A DNA stretch of 64,000 nucleotides from Limnoperna fortunei. Its lineage: Eukaryota; Mollusca; Bivalvia; Mytilida; Modiolidae. Under the pieces are notes generated by a model. That model did not search any database. It was not told where the DNA came from and was given only the letters and a program-made list of their open reading frames with translations. Position numbers and translations under genes: made by a program. Positions 38,568-49,734 of the stretch are shown piece after piece. Location of the stretch: the NCBI GenBank assembly GCA_944474755.1, contig OX104111.1:99490805-99554804 (forward strand). The letters run 5' to 3'. How positions within the stretch are numbered: the stretch's first letter is position 1; every line of letters starts with the position of its first letter.

Positions 38568-41429
38568 ATAATGCAAGACTATCTGTCATGTACACTAATG
38601 CAGATGGTGTTTTTAATAAAATGGGCGAACTAAAAACCCATATAAAAAACCAAAATATGATATCATTGCTGTCACTGAAGTGTTCCCAAAAAATCAAGAA
38701 CTCGAATATACAGACCCAGATCTATTAATCACTGGATACACTATGTACCATCCAGCCAATAAGAATTGTACATTCAGGGGTAGTATCATATACATAAAAG
38801 ACACATTTAAATCGTTCCAATTAGATACATATGAAACAACAATGATTGAAACAGTTGGCGTAGGTATTAAAATGGAGGACAGTAGTCATATCCTAATTTC
38901 CTGTATATACAGAAGCCCTAGTAGTAACTCGGCTCAGTGTTTAGAAGACTTAACAAGAATATTAAAGACATCACACTATAAAAATATTAAATTTAACGCT
39001 ATACTACACATGGGGGATTTTAATTTTAGGAACATTAACTGGACAAACCAATCAACACAACTTAGCACAAACAGTATAACCTATAAATTTCTAGAACTTT
39101 ACAGAGACACATACCTACACCAACACGTTAATAAACCAACAAGATTCAGAGGAAATGATACCCCTAGCATACTAGATCTGGTATTGACAAATGAAGAAGG
39201 AATGATAGACAACATAGAACATTCAGCACCTCTTGGTAACAGTGACCATGAAATTTTAGAGTTTTATTTAAAGACAAATTATGTAAATAATGTAAAATTT
39301 GAGGAGAAGATGAAGTTTTATAAGGGAGACTACGATAGACTTGGAAAGTCTCATGTCTACAGGAAGTATAAATAGTTCTTGGAAAAGATTTGTCGATAAA
39401 CTATCAAGTGCTTGCCAAGATAACATACCAGTGCACAAATCTGGACCTAAATACTATGATACTCCTTGGATGAACAAAGAGGCTCTTACCGCAGTACAAA
39501 CCAAGAGAAAGAAGTGGAAGAAATATATACACTGTAGGTCGCCCCAAAATTATGAAAATTATATACAAGCAAGAACCGATGCTAACACAAAAGTAAGAAA
39601 AGCACAACAAGACTACGAAAGGGACATATGTAAGAAAAGTAAGGACAACCCTAAGCTCTTTTGGAGATTTGTCAAATCTAAAACAAAAATCAAAGATAAT
39701 ATTAACTGCATAATAGATGGAGATGGCGCAATCAAAACTGACAATACAGAAAAAGCAGAACTCTTCAACACATTTTTCAAAGTGTCTTCACTATTGATCT
39801 TCCTGAATTTAAAAAAAGAACAGACCTAACCCTTGAAACCATTACCTTTGATGAAGAAATAGTAGGCAAACTCCTAGCGTCAATAAATGAAAACAAATCC
39901 CAAGGCCCCGATAAATTACACCCAAAACTACTTAAGGAAACAGCAAATAGTATAAAAAAAACCAGTCACAACTATATTTCAGCAATCATTAGATGAAGAC
40001 GAATTACCTGAAGCATGGAAAATGGCAAACATAACCCCCATCCATAAAAAAGGCCCAAAAAATAAAGTAGACAACTATAGACCTATTAGCCTAACATCAA
40101 CACTATGTAAATTGATGGAGAGATTAATTAGGGACGCCCTAATGGAATACATGGAAACAAACCAACTATACTCCAGTTATCAGCATGGCTTTAGGAAGGG
40201 GCGCTCATGTATAACACAACTCATTGAGGTCATGGAAAAATGGTCAGAAGAACTAGAACATAGAAAACCTATTGAGTGTATTTTATCTAGATTTTCAGAG
40301 GGCATTTGACACCGTGCCACATATGAGGCTGGTACATAAATTGAGAGGCTATGGTATAACAGGTGATCTATTAAACTGGGTGGAAGATTTTCTGTATGAC
40401 AGAAAACAAAGGGTCACGCTTAACGGCAAAAGCTCCAAATGGCAAGAAGTTACCAGTGGAATGCCACAAGGGAGTGTTCTAGGTCCTATTCTCTTCACCA
40501 TCTATATTAATGACCTACCAGACGCACTTGAAAATATGGTTAAACTCTTTGCAGATGACACTAAAGTATATGCAACAGTCACCAACGAGGAAGAAAGTCA
40601 AAGTCTGCAAAATGACATCAATAAATTAACAAACTGGTCAGACAAATGGCTACTAAAATTTAACAAGAGCAAATGTAAACATATGCACCTCGGTGCAACC
40701 AGTGACTATAGATATCATATGGAAGACCAAATGATAGACATGACAACATCAGAAAAGGACCTAGGTGTGACTATAGATGAAAATCTCAACTTTGAGGAGC
40801 ATATACAGAGCCAAGTAAATAAGGCAAATCAGAAGCTGGGTATAATTAAAAGATCCTTTAAATATTTGGATAGTGAAATGTTTATAACCCTATACAAAAG
40901 CCTGGTCAGACCACATCTAGAGTATGCAAGCACAGTCTGGTCAGTTGCAAATAAAAAGGAGGCCATACTTATCGAATCAGTCCAAAGAAGAGCTACACGC
41001 CTGGTAAAAAGCATTGAACATTTAAGCTATAGTGACAGACTCAAAAAGCTTGGTTTACCGTCACTACAATACCGGCGAGTCAGAGCTGATATGATCGAGA
41101 CTTACAAAATTCTATACAATATTGACAAAGTAGAGATAGGCAATATGTTACCTTTGAACACCAATAGCATCAACACTAGAGGGCATAAAATGAAACTACT
41201 AAAAAAACATTCAAGGACAAAAAAGAGACAACAAACTTTCTCCCAAAGGATTGTTAACTATTGGAACAGCTTATCAGCCAGTACTGTGGAAGCCAAAAGT
41301 GTAAATAGTTTTAAAAGTCAATTAAACATTGCTTGGAAAAGCCTAAGCATCAAGTTTGAGCCCGATATATATAGACCAGAAGCGGGTAGCAACAAAACAC
41401 AAACGGGTCAGAGAGGCATATGTGCCTAA
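38568..41429 (+). pseudogene. Non-LTR retrotransposon ORF2 (endonuclease + RT), frame-broken
   Basis: APE-type endonuclease remnants lie at about 38600-39290 (YDIIAVTE region, SCIYRSPSS, HMGDFNFRNINW, SILDLVLTN, LGNSDHEI). The linker is at 39341-39829. The reverse transcriptase lies at about 40022-41429 with PIHKKGPKNKVDNYRPISL, HGFRKGRSC, YLDFQRAFDTVPH, GMPQGSVLGPILF and the catalytic LFADDTKVY (about 40545), then the C-terminal VQRRATRL and VNYWNSLSA. Jockey/CR1-like in layout. The frame changes at about 38660, 39350, 39780, 39960 and 40275, several at A-runs. The RT core from 40272 to the stop is open. The 3' end is near 41450, with no clear poly(A) tail. Confidence 0.85.
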
Positions 41430-41457
41430 ATTAAAGACCTCTAAGGAAAAAGTAAAA

Positions 41458-41870
41458 AGTAAGTATGCAACGATACAAATGACGGTGTTTCTTGTCAAAA
41501 ATTTAGACAAAGACTGACCAACGAATGGCCTTAGTCATTGAATGTCAATATAAATAAATGACGTAAACAAGTCATAACATATTGATCTTAAACTTTCTCA
41601 TTTCCAACTTAACCCAAAATAGTTGCTTCCCAAGAATAATACAAGTCCACTGGGATCGTGTAAAAACACAGTACAGGTTGTTCAAATTAATATATAAACG
41701 TCTAAAGAGTCTACCAACCAGTAAAGCTTATTAAGTATCGGATCGACAAACATGACGATACAGCATAAACAAAAAAAATAAAAGTCTAGAGGATTATGCA
41801 ACGATACAAATGACGGTGTTTCTTGTCAAAAATCGTGTAAAAACACAATACAGGTAGTAGACGAAACGAA
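41458..41870 (-). repeat. Penelope-type repeat, inverted
   Basis: Reverse-orientation copy of the repeats at 27.6-28.2 kb (ACAAATGACGGTGTTTCTTG, then ATATTGATCTTAAACTTTCT), followed by a second partial copy at 41800-41870. It abuts the 3' end of the non-LTR element. Confidence 0.65.
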
Positions 41871-41879
41871 TATATAATG

Positions 41880-42469
41880 AATAAAAAAAATATTAAATAT
41901 TAAATATTTTATATTATGTCCTCATATCATCATCATAGTAATTAAATAATAATTTAATTAATAAAATTAATTATTAAATAATTAAAGTGCAATTAAAAAC
42001 CATGAAAAGCAGTGTCAAGTACGCTTGATATGCTCAGAAATGAGAAGTGTTTAAAGGCAGTTAAGTGGCAGTTATTAGTTTAAACATATTTTATTTGAAA
42101 TCTTGCAATTGCAAATACATATCACAATACAAATTATAACACAAAAGGATTTGGAAACAAGCTGAAACAGCTTATATTAATCCATCTCCTAAATAAATAT
42201 ATATCACATAAAGTAAAAGCTCGTAACAGTTATTTGCATGCTTGTGTGGTTTCAACATACATTATTAATAAAAATCACAAGTTATTATATACATGCTATA
42301 TATAATGTAGAAGAAAAACATTATTAAATAATTTTATTGAGCAAACAAAAGGATTGGATAACATGCAAAGCCTATAAGGATCCTCTCCTATAAACTGATT
42401 GTGATAACAAGGCATGCAAAATAACATACATACACTTATAATTAATCATCAAAAGCACTATAATATATA
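41880..42469. other. Left flank of Polinton, nothing recognised
   Basis: Very AT-rich. Two weakly similar stretches begin CAAAAGGATTTGGA (42142) and CAAAAGGATTGGAT (42346) and may be an old duplication. Confidence 0.4.
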
Positions 42470-42475
42470 AACATT
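42470..42475. repeat. Polinton target-site duplication, left (AACATT)
   Basis: AACATT directly precedes the element end AGTAGTAGGG; the identical hexamer follows the other end at 59172-59177. A 6-bp duplication is the hallmark of Polinton integration. Confidence 0.95.
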
Positions 42476-42703
42476 AGTAGTAGGGTCGGTGATGTTTTAG
42501 TCACCCCAAAAACGCAGGGCACCAGGGCACCGACATATATGGGCATGCCCCGCCCCCTTTCTATACACCGGAAGTGAGTCATCGGAAATTCCACCATCGC
42601 GCAAAACATACGTTTCTCATGACGTCACCGGAAGTACGTGAGTCATCGGAGATTCCATCATCGCGCAAAACCTTATTTGGTCAACCGATTCCAATGAGTC
42701 ATC
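42476..42703 (+). repeat. Polinton left terminal inverted repeat
   Basis: About 228 bases matching the reverse complement of 58945-59171 with a handful of mismatches. Internally it holds two imperfect direct repeats of about 65 bases, each with CCGGAAGT, GAGTCATCGGA(A/G)ATTCCA and TCGCGCAAAACC/CAT. It also contains TGAGTCA (42575, 42639, 42695), TGACGTCA (42620) and CCTTATTTGG (42671). Confidence 0.95.
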
Positions 42704-43993
42704 GTGTCTGCTAATAAGGATACTTCCATGAGTCATCGCGCGGCGTATAATTGTCATTCCATATATATTTTTGAATTAATGAAAACGAATAATTTTAAGG
42801 AATTAATTCTCATTCGCTTAATTAAACATCTAAAACATTTTATTGGATAAATTATTTCAAACATTGCGCCGATTATCGATCCGGTCATAACACGTCATTG
42901 AACCTAGTTTATAGCCTATACGATTAATCTTTCACATTCAATTAAATCAACGTGTGGGGCTTATCTTCAAATCGGTTATATGAAATATCATGTAGTTCCC
43001 ATATTTACTTGTCTATTTACAATATTCATTCTCTAAACAATTATTTTTATTATTGTCTGAGTCTCTATGTATATAAACAGATAAAATTTTATTTTAAGCG
43101 TTGGTATTTCTGTTAATAATTATTATTTTATCTAAACCATTAATTTATTGATGAAACAAATATTTCAATTATCAATATTATCAATTACCACACAAGTCAT
43201 AACACGTTAGTGAACCTATTTATATAGCCTATACGATTAATCTTTCACGTTCAATTAAATCAACACGTGGAGCTTATCCTCAAATCTGTTATCATGTAGC
43301 TCTCATATTTACTTTTCTATGGTCATCCCCCTCGTTTATCCTCAAATTACCCTTTCATACACTGATAGCAATCAACAACATTGTCTCAAGTAACCTTTAC
43401 ACCGACACGTGCCAGCCGTCTATACTCTTGATTTGATTCGGATAAAATAAACAAACATCAAATACCAGGGATTACCAGTCATATCGTACACTATTAAAGT
43501 TACTCCATACACAAATTAACATTCTTTCATAGTTTTCTGTCGAAATTACAGAAATTTAATTGTCAACATTGATAAAATAAATTACGTACTATATTCACTA
43601 AAATAAGTTCATTTTTATCTTTGACCTCAGATTACCCCCTGTATAATTATCCACTTTAGTTCTATGGACAGCTGATAAATATTAATCTATAATTAAATCC
43701 TCGTTCACGACGCCTGCTAAAATTCAAGTTCTCTGAGTGTATCATATTTTATGCTTACTATCTTTGATTTATAAAATATAATGAATAAAAAATGATCAAA
43801 TCATGACGGGCCATGGTTTTAATAATACTTATGAGTCATTCCTAAACGAATCATTCTATATACATCATCAGTTCGTATGGACATGAGCCTTCATTTGTAA
43901 TGCTTACACCATGAGTCATCATACATACGATGACCAAATAAGGTAATCAGTCTTGGGTACGAGACAAACCTATGAATACATCCTAGTGAGTCA
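42575..43993. promoter_or_regulatory. Cluster of AP-1-, CRE- and CArG-like sites upstream of polymerase gene
   Basis: Seven TGAGTCA heptamers: 42575, 42639, 42695, 42729, 43832, 43912 and 43987. One TGACGTCA octamer at 42620. Two CC(A/T)6GG boxes at 42671-42680 and 43934-43943. These match consensus sites for AP-1, CREB/ATF and SRF respectively; binding is inferred. Otherwise the 1.4 kb between TIR and first gene holds no gene. Confidence 0.6.
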
Positions 43994-44068
43994 TATACAG
44001 TGATGAGAAAATAAGGTAAACACACTTCCGACTGCATGCGCATGTCCAAATTTCGAAAATTGTAACTA

Positions 44069-44095
44069 GCCAATTGTAAAGCTCGTATTATATAT
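44069..44095 (+). promoter_or_regulatory. Candidate core promoter (CCAAT + TATA) of polymerase gene
   Basis: GCCAATTG at about 44069 and TATTATATAT at 44086-44095, 75-85 bases before the zinc-finger exon ATG at 44171. A short upstream ATG (44127) in another frame overlaps that start and could lower translation. Confidence 0.5.
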
Positions 44096-44170
44096 CGACT
44101 AATTAAAACAAGTCTTACAAATACACATGACTAAAAACATCACCAAACACATCGAACCATCATTTTCACG

Positions 44171-44497
44171 ATGGAGTTTCAATGCGATAGATGTTTCAAA
44201 ACATTCTCGAGACAGCAAGAACTTAAGCGACACAAGGAATCAGTTCATAGTACTGCACACTTGTTTTCATGCGACAAATGTGAAAAAACTTTTAACAGAA
44301 AGGATAAATTTGACGAACACTGCAGAAGTTGTGCCATAATTTGTAAATATTGTGACATTAACTTTGAACAGAAAGCAGGTCTAGACTTTCATGTGAGTTC
44401 TGTACATACGGACAAAAAATTCCAATGTACCAAATGCGGAAAGAAATTTTCCCAAAAACGTGATTTAAAGAAACACCAGGAAAAATGCACTCAAATG
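44171..44497 (+). CDS. Polinton DNA polymerase gene, exon 1: C2H2 zinc fingers
   Basis: 109 codons from ATG 44171 to a GT donor (CAAATG|GTAGGT) in phase 0. Contains four C2H2-type units: FQCDRCFKTFSRQQELKRH, FSCDKCEKTFNRKDKF..H..SC, ICKYCDINFEQKAGLDFH and FQCTKCGKKFSQKRDLKKH. The frame runs only eight codons past the donor to a stop, so splicing to 45046 is the natural reading; the acceptor there is also phase 0 and the next exon opens with a further finger. Fingers at the N-terminus of Polinton polymerases in animals are presumably DNA-binding. Exon 1 could alternatively be a separate small protein if the intron is retained. Confidence 0.8.
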
Positions 44498-45045
44498 GTA
44501 GGTTCAATTTATGTTTTTAGATGAAAAGAGTACTTAATTTTCCTTTCATAAAATTATTATCTATTGTTCGGTTGTTATTACCTATATCAGATAAAATGTA
44601 ATCCCTTAACATATTTTGATTTAATTATGGTATCTTTTTATGTTCTTCGCTTCAAAAATAGTAAGGAATTTTTTTTTGTTTGAAATTGTTTACATTCCGA
44701 CATAAATACTTTTGCAAGAATCTGATCAAATATATACCCTACCGACCTTCCTCAGATTGAAAGATAATCAATTAAATATGATGAAGACGAAGGTAGTAAT
44801 CTTCAACGACTAGTATCAGAAGTAAAAAAATAATATCGCGAACGAAAAAATAAAGATTGAGTGTACAAATTAATTTGTTTGGATAAATGCTGAACATGGG
44901 TATACCGTAAAATACAGAATTAATTGATTTTATAGAAAATTATTGGAACGAAAAAAAAAAAGCTTTTAGCGGGGGTATAATGTCAATTATTAAAATACGG
45001 AATGATTTATTCGAGTGTTTGTTGTTTTTTCTTTTATATTTGCAG
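44498..45045 (+). other. Intron 1 of the polymerase gene
   Basis: GTAGGT donor and TTATATTTGCAG acceptor, 548 bases, AT-rich, no coding content. Host-type spliceosomal splicing would be needed, consistent with nuclear transcription of the element. Confidence 0.75.
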
Positions 45046-45687
45046 TCCATTCAACCGGAACCTAAACCGACGCCAGAACCAACTCCGGGTCCTTCGGAAG
45101 GCTACCGATGCCGACGGTGTACGGCACGCTTCCCCGACCGACGCCAACTGTACCTCCACGGCATGCAACACCACTACCAGAGCGGAGCTGGTGCTCTTCA
45201 GTCAAGACCTTGGGCAGACGGAGAAGCTCCGTGGGAGACGGAAGAAGACGGACCTCTGAAGACCATCTACGAGGCCAACGCTCCCCTCATCCTGGAGAAC
45301 CACCAAGAAAGCAGCGTCACCTCCACCTATAACGTTCCGCTGACCAACGATTTCACAGTCCCGCAATTAATGGACCACGCCGAACGGATCTACGATCGAC
45401 AGGGACACGCATTTCGCCTCAACCTGGTATTCGGTCTGATTTTACGTCACACGGAAACGGGAGAATACCGATACTTCCGCCCTTTCCAGAACGAGTCTCT
45501 GTTCGAGCGTCCCGTCTACATTTCCAGACGTCGAGATCTCAACCGTCTTCGTCTACGACTTCAACGATTCGACATCACTGATTACATCTTGCGTCAACGA
45601 CCAGATACGAAATGGAAACCCTACCTGATCACCAACGTCCGGTTCGTCCTATACAATTTAAACTATCCGCTGGGGAACGCCGTTTAA
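45046..45687 (+). pseudogene. Polymerase exon 2, N-terminal part, ends at in-frame TAA
   Basis: Begins with a Pro/Glu-rich linker (QPEPKPTPEPTPGPSEG), then a C2H2 finger (YRCRRCTARFPDRRQLYLHG), then the conserved pre-polymerase region (FRLNLVFGLILRHTETGEYR, PVYISRRRDLNRL, PYLITNVRFVLYNLNYPLG). It stops at TAA 45685-45687. The polymerase frame continues immediately in the same phase from 45688, so this is a single in-frame nonsense codon within what is otherwise one reading frame, not a gene boundary. Confidence 0.85.
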
Positions 45688-48116
45688 CTCCCGGAATACA
45701 TCACCAGATCCAAATCGATCGTGGCTTTGGACAAAAGCATAAATGGAAAACAATTCTACAAAGACCACCTCTGCGCTTTTCGGTGTTTAGCCGTCCACCG
45801 GGGCCATTTGAGAGATCGACTGGAGACACACACGAAAGAGTTGTTCGAGCGATGGGTCCAGTTTGCCGGTGAAATACAACTCGACGTCAATCCAACCGAT
45901 TTCCAGGGACTGCCACTCCATCAGATGGCTTATTTCGAGAGGTGTTTCCAAATCAACGTCAACGTCTACCATCTACGTGACGACGGTGTGGCACTCACAG
46001 TCTACAAATCTCGATGTCATTACCAAGATACCCTGTACGTCAATCAATTCGACCACCATCTTTCATACATTTCGAATTTAGCGGCTTACACCCAGAAATA
46101 CCAATGCGGCACCTGCGATCGTCATTTCCAACATCTACGAAGCATGAAACGACATCAACTCAAATGTACCGGCCAGACCGTCTATAATTTCAAAGGTGGA
46201 TTCTACGGTAATCCGAAAACCGTCTTCGACAAGTTGGAGGAGCAAGGCATCCACATTCCTACCATCGACGGACTGTACAAATACTTTATCGTCTACGATT
46301 TCGAGGCCATGCTCGTACCGATTCGAGAATCGAATTCGCCAAAACTGACCTGGACCCAACGACACGAACCGATCTCCGTATCCGTCTGCAGTAACGTTCC
46401 CAACTTTACCGATCCACACTGTTTCGTCGAGACCGATCTCCAGGATCTTTTAAGAAAGATGGTGGAGTACATGACCCGCATTGGGGATCAAACCTATCAG
46501 CTGTGTCAACAACAATTTGCCGATGCTTTCGATAGGCTAGATCAAGACATCGACAACCCCATGCGTGCACTTCTCGACGACGAAGAACTCCTGGAGGTCG
46601 ACGAAAAAGAGAAAAACATCTTTAAAAAGTTGAAAGAAGAACTGGAAGCTTACTGCAGACAGACAATCGTCCTAGGATTCAACTCCGCCAAATACGACAT
46701 GAACCTCGTCAAAACCCGCTTGGCACAGACTTTGGAGATGCACGCCCCGGGAAAAAAATTCACCGTCAAACGAAACAACAGCTACGCCTGTCTGGCTAAC
46801 GATAAATTCAAATTTCTGGACGTCACTTCGTATCTGGCTCCAGGCGTCAGTTACGCACAATTCCTGAAAGCCTACGACGTCACCGAAAACAAAGGCTTCT
46901 TTCCATACGAATGGTTCGACGGTCCCGAAAAGCTCGAACATCCTACTCTGCCTCCGCATGCCGCCTTCTACAGTTCATTGAAAGACACCAACATCTCGGA
47001 CGAAGAGTACCAGTTCTGTCAACGTGTTTGGATCGACCGGGGCATGTCCACTTTCCGTGACTTTCTGGTCTGGTACAACGATCTCGATGTCGGTCCCTTC
47101 GTCCGGGCCGTGGAAAATCTACAACAGTTCTATTTCGACCGTGGCATCGACTTATTCAAGACTTCAATCTCCGTTCCCGGGCTTGCTCGACGCATGCTGT
47201 TCGACACCGGTCGTCAAGCGGGAGCCTCGTTTGCCCTATTCGACGAAGCTAACAGTGACTTATACTTTTCCATCAAAGAGAATTTAACCGGTGGCCCGTC
47301 CATCATCTTCAATCGTCACCAAGAAGTCGGGCAAACGTACATCCGAAACGTCAAGCCCTGTCGGAAGATTCTGGGGTTCGATGCCAACGCCCTCTACCTT
47401 TGGTCCATCGACCAAGAGATGCCGACCGGGAGCTTCGTACGACGACGCCAAGAGGACGGATTCAAGCCGCAGAAACGAGATCGGTACACCATGATGTACG
47501 ACTGGATGGAGTTCCTCAACCATTCCAATCACCTCCGCATTCAACACAAACTAAACACTGGCAAGGAGAAAAAGATCGGACCTTATCCCGTCGACGGTTT
47601 CGATGCCAATACCAACACCGTGTATCAGTTCCACGGATGTTATTGGCACGGACACCAATGCTGGCTGACCAAAAACGTCAAAGACCAGAAATGGCACGAA
47701 ACAAGACAAGCCAAGCACGAGAAGACCATCAAGACCACCACTTTGATCCAGACGCAGGGATATACGGTCGTCGAAAAGTGGGAATGTCATTTTCGCAATG
47801 ACATGCGCCGAGATCGTCACCTGAAAGCCTTTTGCGATGTCCGCAAACCGCCGACGCCACAGGGATCCGTGACGGAAAACGAAATCTTGGAGGGAGTAGT
47901 CAGTGGAAAACTCTTTGGTATGGTGGAGTGCGACATCCGGGTTCCTGACGAATGGCCAGACTATTTCCGTCATCCGAGCATGACCCCATACCAATACTTT
48001 GAAAAATGTCTCCTCTGTTTTGTACCACCGACGTTCCTTTCGACCTCATCGGAGACCACATGCAGGACCACGTTCGTCGCTTTCAACTTTCGGAGAAACC
48101 GCGTCGGCTGTTAGTC
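45688..48116 (+). pseudogene. Protein-primed DNA polymerase B, exonuclease + motif A part
   Basis: Residue numbers count from 45721. Conserved DHLCAFRCLAVHRG at about 15-28; C2H2 finger at 128-149; 3'-5' exonuclease Exo I VYDFEAML (D193, E195), Exo II FNSAKYD (N321, D326), Exo III YNDLD (452-456); polymerase motif A GFDANALYLWS (D553). Around 612-690 sits an inserted module with PVDGFDANTNTVYQFHGCYW and a later EKWECHF, resembling a PD-(D/E)XK/Vsr-like nuclease fold; that identification is tentative. The frame is lost at an A-run near 48003, and motifs B and C continue in the next frame. Function: replication of the linear element from protein-primed ends, with proofreading. Confidence 0.92.
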
Positions 48117-48816
48117 GGAGGCATGCGAGGACGTCAAATGTTGATCGCCACTCAACTCCTCAAATGGTACCTAGAACACGGGATGTTGGTAACGAAAATA
48201 TACCAGGTGATCGAATTTACCCCACAACGATGTTTCCGGGATTTCGTCCGTGAAGTCAGCGACAACCGGCGATTAGGAGATGCGCATCCCGACAAAGCCA
48301 TCATCGCCGAAACTTCAAAACTTCACGGCAATAGCGCTTTTGGAGGTACAATCATGGACCAGGAAAAATTCCAGACCGTCACTTACGTCCAAGGCGAAGG
48401 CATGGCCATGATGGAAGCCAACAAGCCACAATTCAAAAAGTTAACCAGTCTTTCCGATCCAGACGAATTTTTCGAAGTCGAAAAATCGAAAGAACACCTC
48501 GACATGAATCTTCCCGTCCAGATCGGATACTTCATTCTCCAATACGCTAAACTAAGAATGCTCCAGTTCTATTACGACTTCCTGGACGTATACGTCGACC
48601 GTTCCGACTTTGAATACTGCGAGATGGACACGGATTCGTCGTACATGGCCCTGTCTGGACCCGATCTCATGTCCGTCATCCGACCAGAAATGCGTGAAGC
48701 TTACCAACGAGCCTTGGTCGGATGCTGCAGAGACGATCACGAACCCGTCTGATTTCCTCGCACCTGCTGTTCGAGACACGGAAAATACGACAAGAGGACC
48801 CCGGGACTCTTCAAAG
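48006..48816 (+). pseudogene. DNA polymerase B, palm motifs B and C, with in-frame TGA
   Basis: Continuation of the polymerase after a one-base frame change. Contains GGMRGRQMLIATQLLKWYLE, motif B SKLHGNSAFGG (about residues 104-114 from 48006) and motif C YCEMDTDSSYMAL (DTDS at 208-211). An in-frame TGA stands at 48750-48752; beyond it the same frame reads on (FPRTCCSRHGKYDKRTPGLF) to a splice donor after 48816. All three catalytic motifs A, B and C are present, so the damage is limited to the frame change and two nonsense codons. Whether these are real or sequencing errors cannot be told from one copy. Confidence 0.9.
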
Positions 48817-49182
48817 GTACCGTATAAGTGGTTTTTTTCGCGTGGGGAAAATTTAGCGTTTTTGTTAAAAAACTGTGTGAGTTTATTTTGGCGTAATGCA
48901 ATTTTCGCGGTCGTAATCATAATGAATAACTCTATCAATTGTCTAAATATTTCGCGAGTTTTTATTTTCGCGTCCCAACTTTTATCGCGAATATAGCGAA
49001 AATTATATCACCGCGAAAGAAACCACTTATACGGTATTAATTTTCATTTTTTCTAACCATCACTATACGGGAGGGGGGGGGGGTGAAACATTCTAAACCG
49101 AAGTGTACGAAGCATAGTACTGCATAAACTAGTCTGTCTTGTTTTCATCAGATTCAATGTTTCTATTTTTTTATCTTTTCAG
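48817..49182 (+). other. Intron 2 of polymerase gene, containing a MITE at the donor
   Basis: Donor AAAG|GTACCG, acceptor TTATCTTTTCAG, phase 1, 366 bases. The first 60% is a hairpin MITE (next entry). Also contains a G-run (49073-49082). Confidence 0.8.
48818..49037. mobile_element. Hairpin MITE with TA duplication, inside polymerase intron
   Basis: Inverted ends CCGTATAAGTGGTTTTTTTC and its counterpart CGAAAGAAACCACTTATACGG, bounded by TA on both sides, as in Tc1/mariner-type insertions. The interior has many TTTTCGCG/CGCGAA blocks. The left TA forms bases +2/+3 of the intron, so the insertion duplicated the dinucleotide that keeps the GT donor. Confidence 0.8.
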
Positions 49183-49703
49183 TCGAGTATGATGATGACG
49201 TCATGATTGGTCTCTGCTCCAAGACCTACATCGTGCAGAAGATCAAGACGGTCTCCACATCCAGCACAGCGATGACGGCCTACAGACTGTTGAGACGTGC
49301 CAAGAAGCTCCCGGTCAAACGACTTCCCCGCCACTCTCGACAAGTCACGGAAGTGAAATTCAGTTCGAAAGGGATCACCAAACGCCGTGTCAAGGCACCG
49401 ATGACCACCTTCCGTCACGTCCTCGACACACAACGCGCCGGTCAAGGAACCCTCAAAGGATTCCGTGCCATCGATAACGGCGTCTCTACATACAATCAAA
49501 CGAGAAATGGATTCTCATACTTTTATTGTAAGAGACGAGTGTTGGATGACGGCGTGTCCACCGTTCCTCTCGACATGGAACTGTGTCCCGTAAAGACACA
49601 AGAAGCCACGAACGTCGAAGAACCGATGGATGTCGACCTCGATGACCACGATCGATACCTCGTACATCTTTTGGACACTAACTTTGAAAGCGACTCGGAA
49701 TGA
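49183..49703 (+). CDS. DNA polymerase B, last exon
   Basis: Entered in phase 1 from the donor at 48816. Begins EYDDDVMIGLCSKTYIVQ, which joins the preceding exon as the polymerase thumb/C-terminal region (the IGLCSKTY block is common to this polymerase family). It continues with a basic middle (AKKLPVKRLPRHSRQVTEVK), then GQGTLKGFRAIDNGVSTYNQ, and ends in an acidic tail, stop TGA 49701-49703. No damage inside this exon. Three-prime of it the tandem-repeat spacer begins. Confidence 0.85.
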
Positions 49704-49734
49704 CATAGCGTTACTCGAATTATTGTTTTATGAT

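Noticed and set aside
45787..47994. Several antisense frames over the polymerase gene (for example 46135-46419, 47551-47994)
   Set aside because: Shadows of a GC-rich coding sequence; no start context or domain content.
48003..48010. Programmed ribosomal frameshift in the polymerase
   Set aside because: No slippery heptamer with a downstream pseudoknot could be recognised, and two nonsense codons elsewhere in the gene point to decay or error instead.
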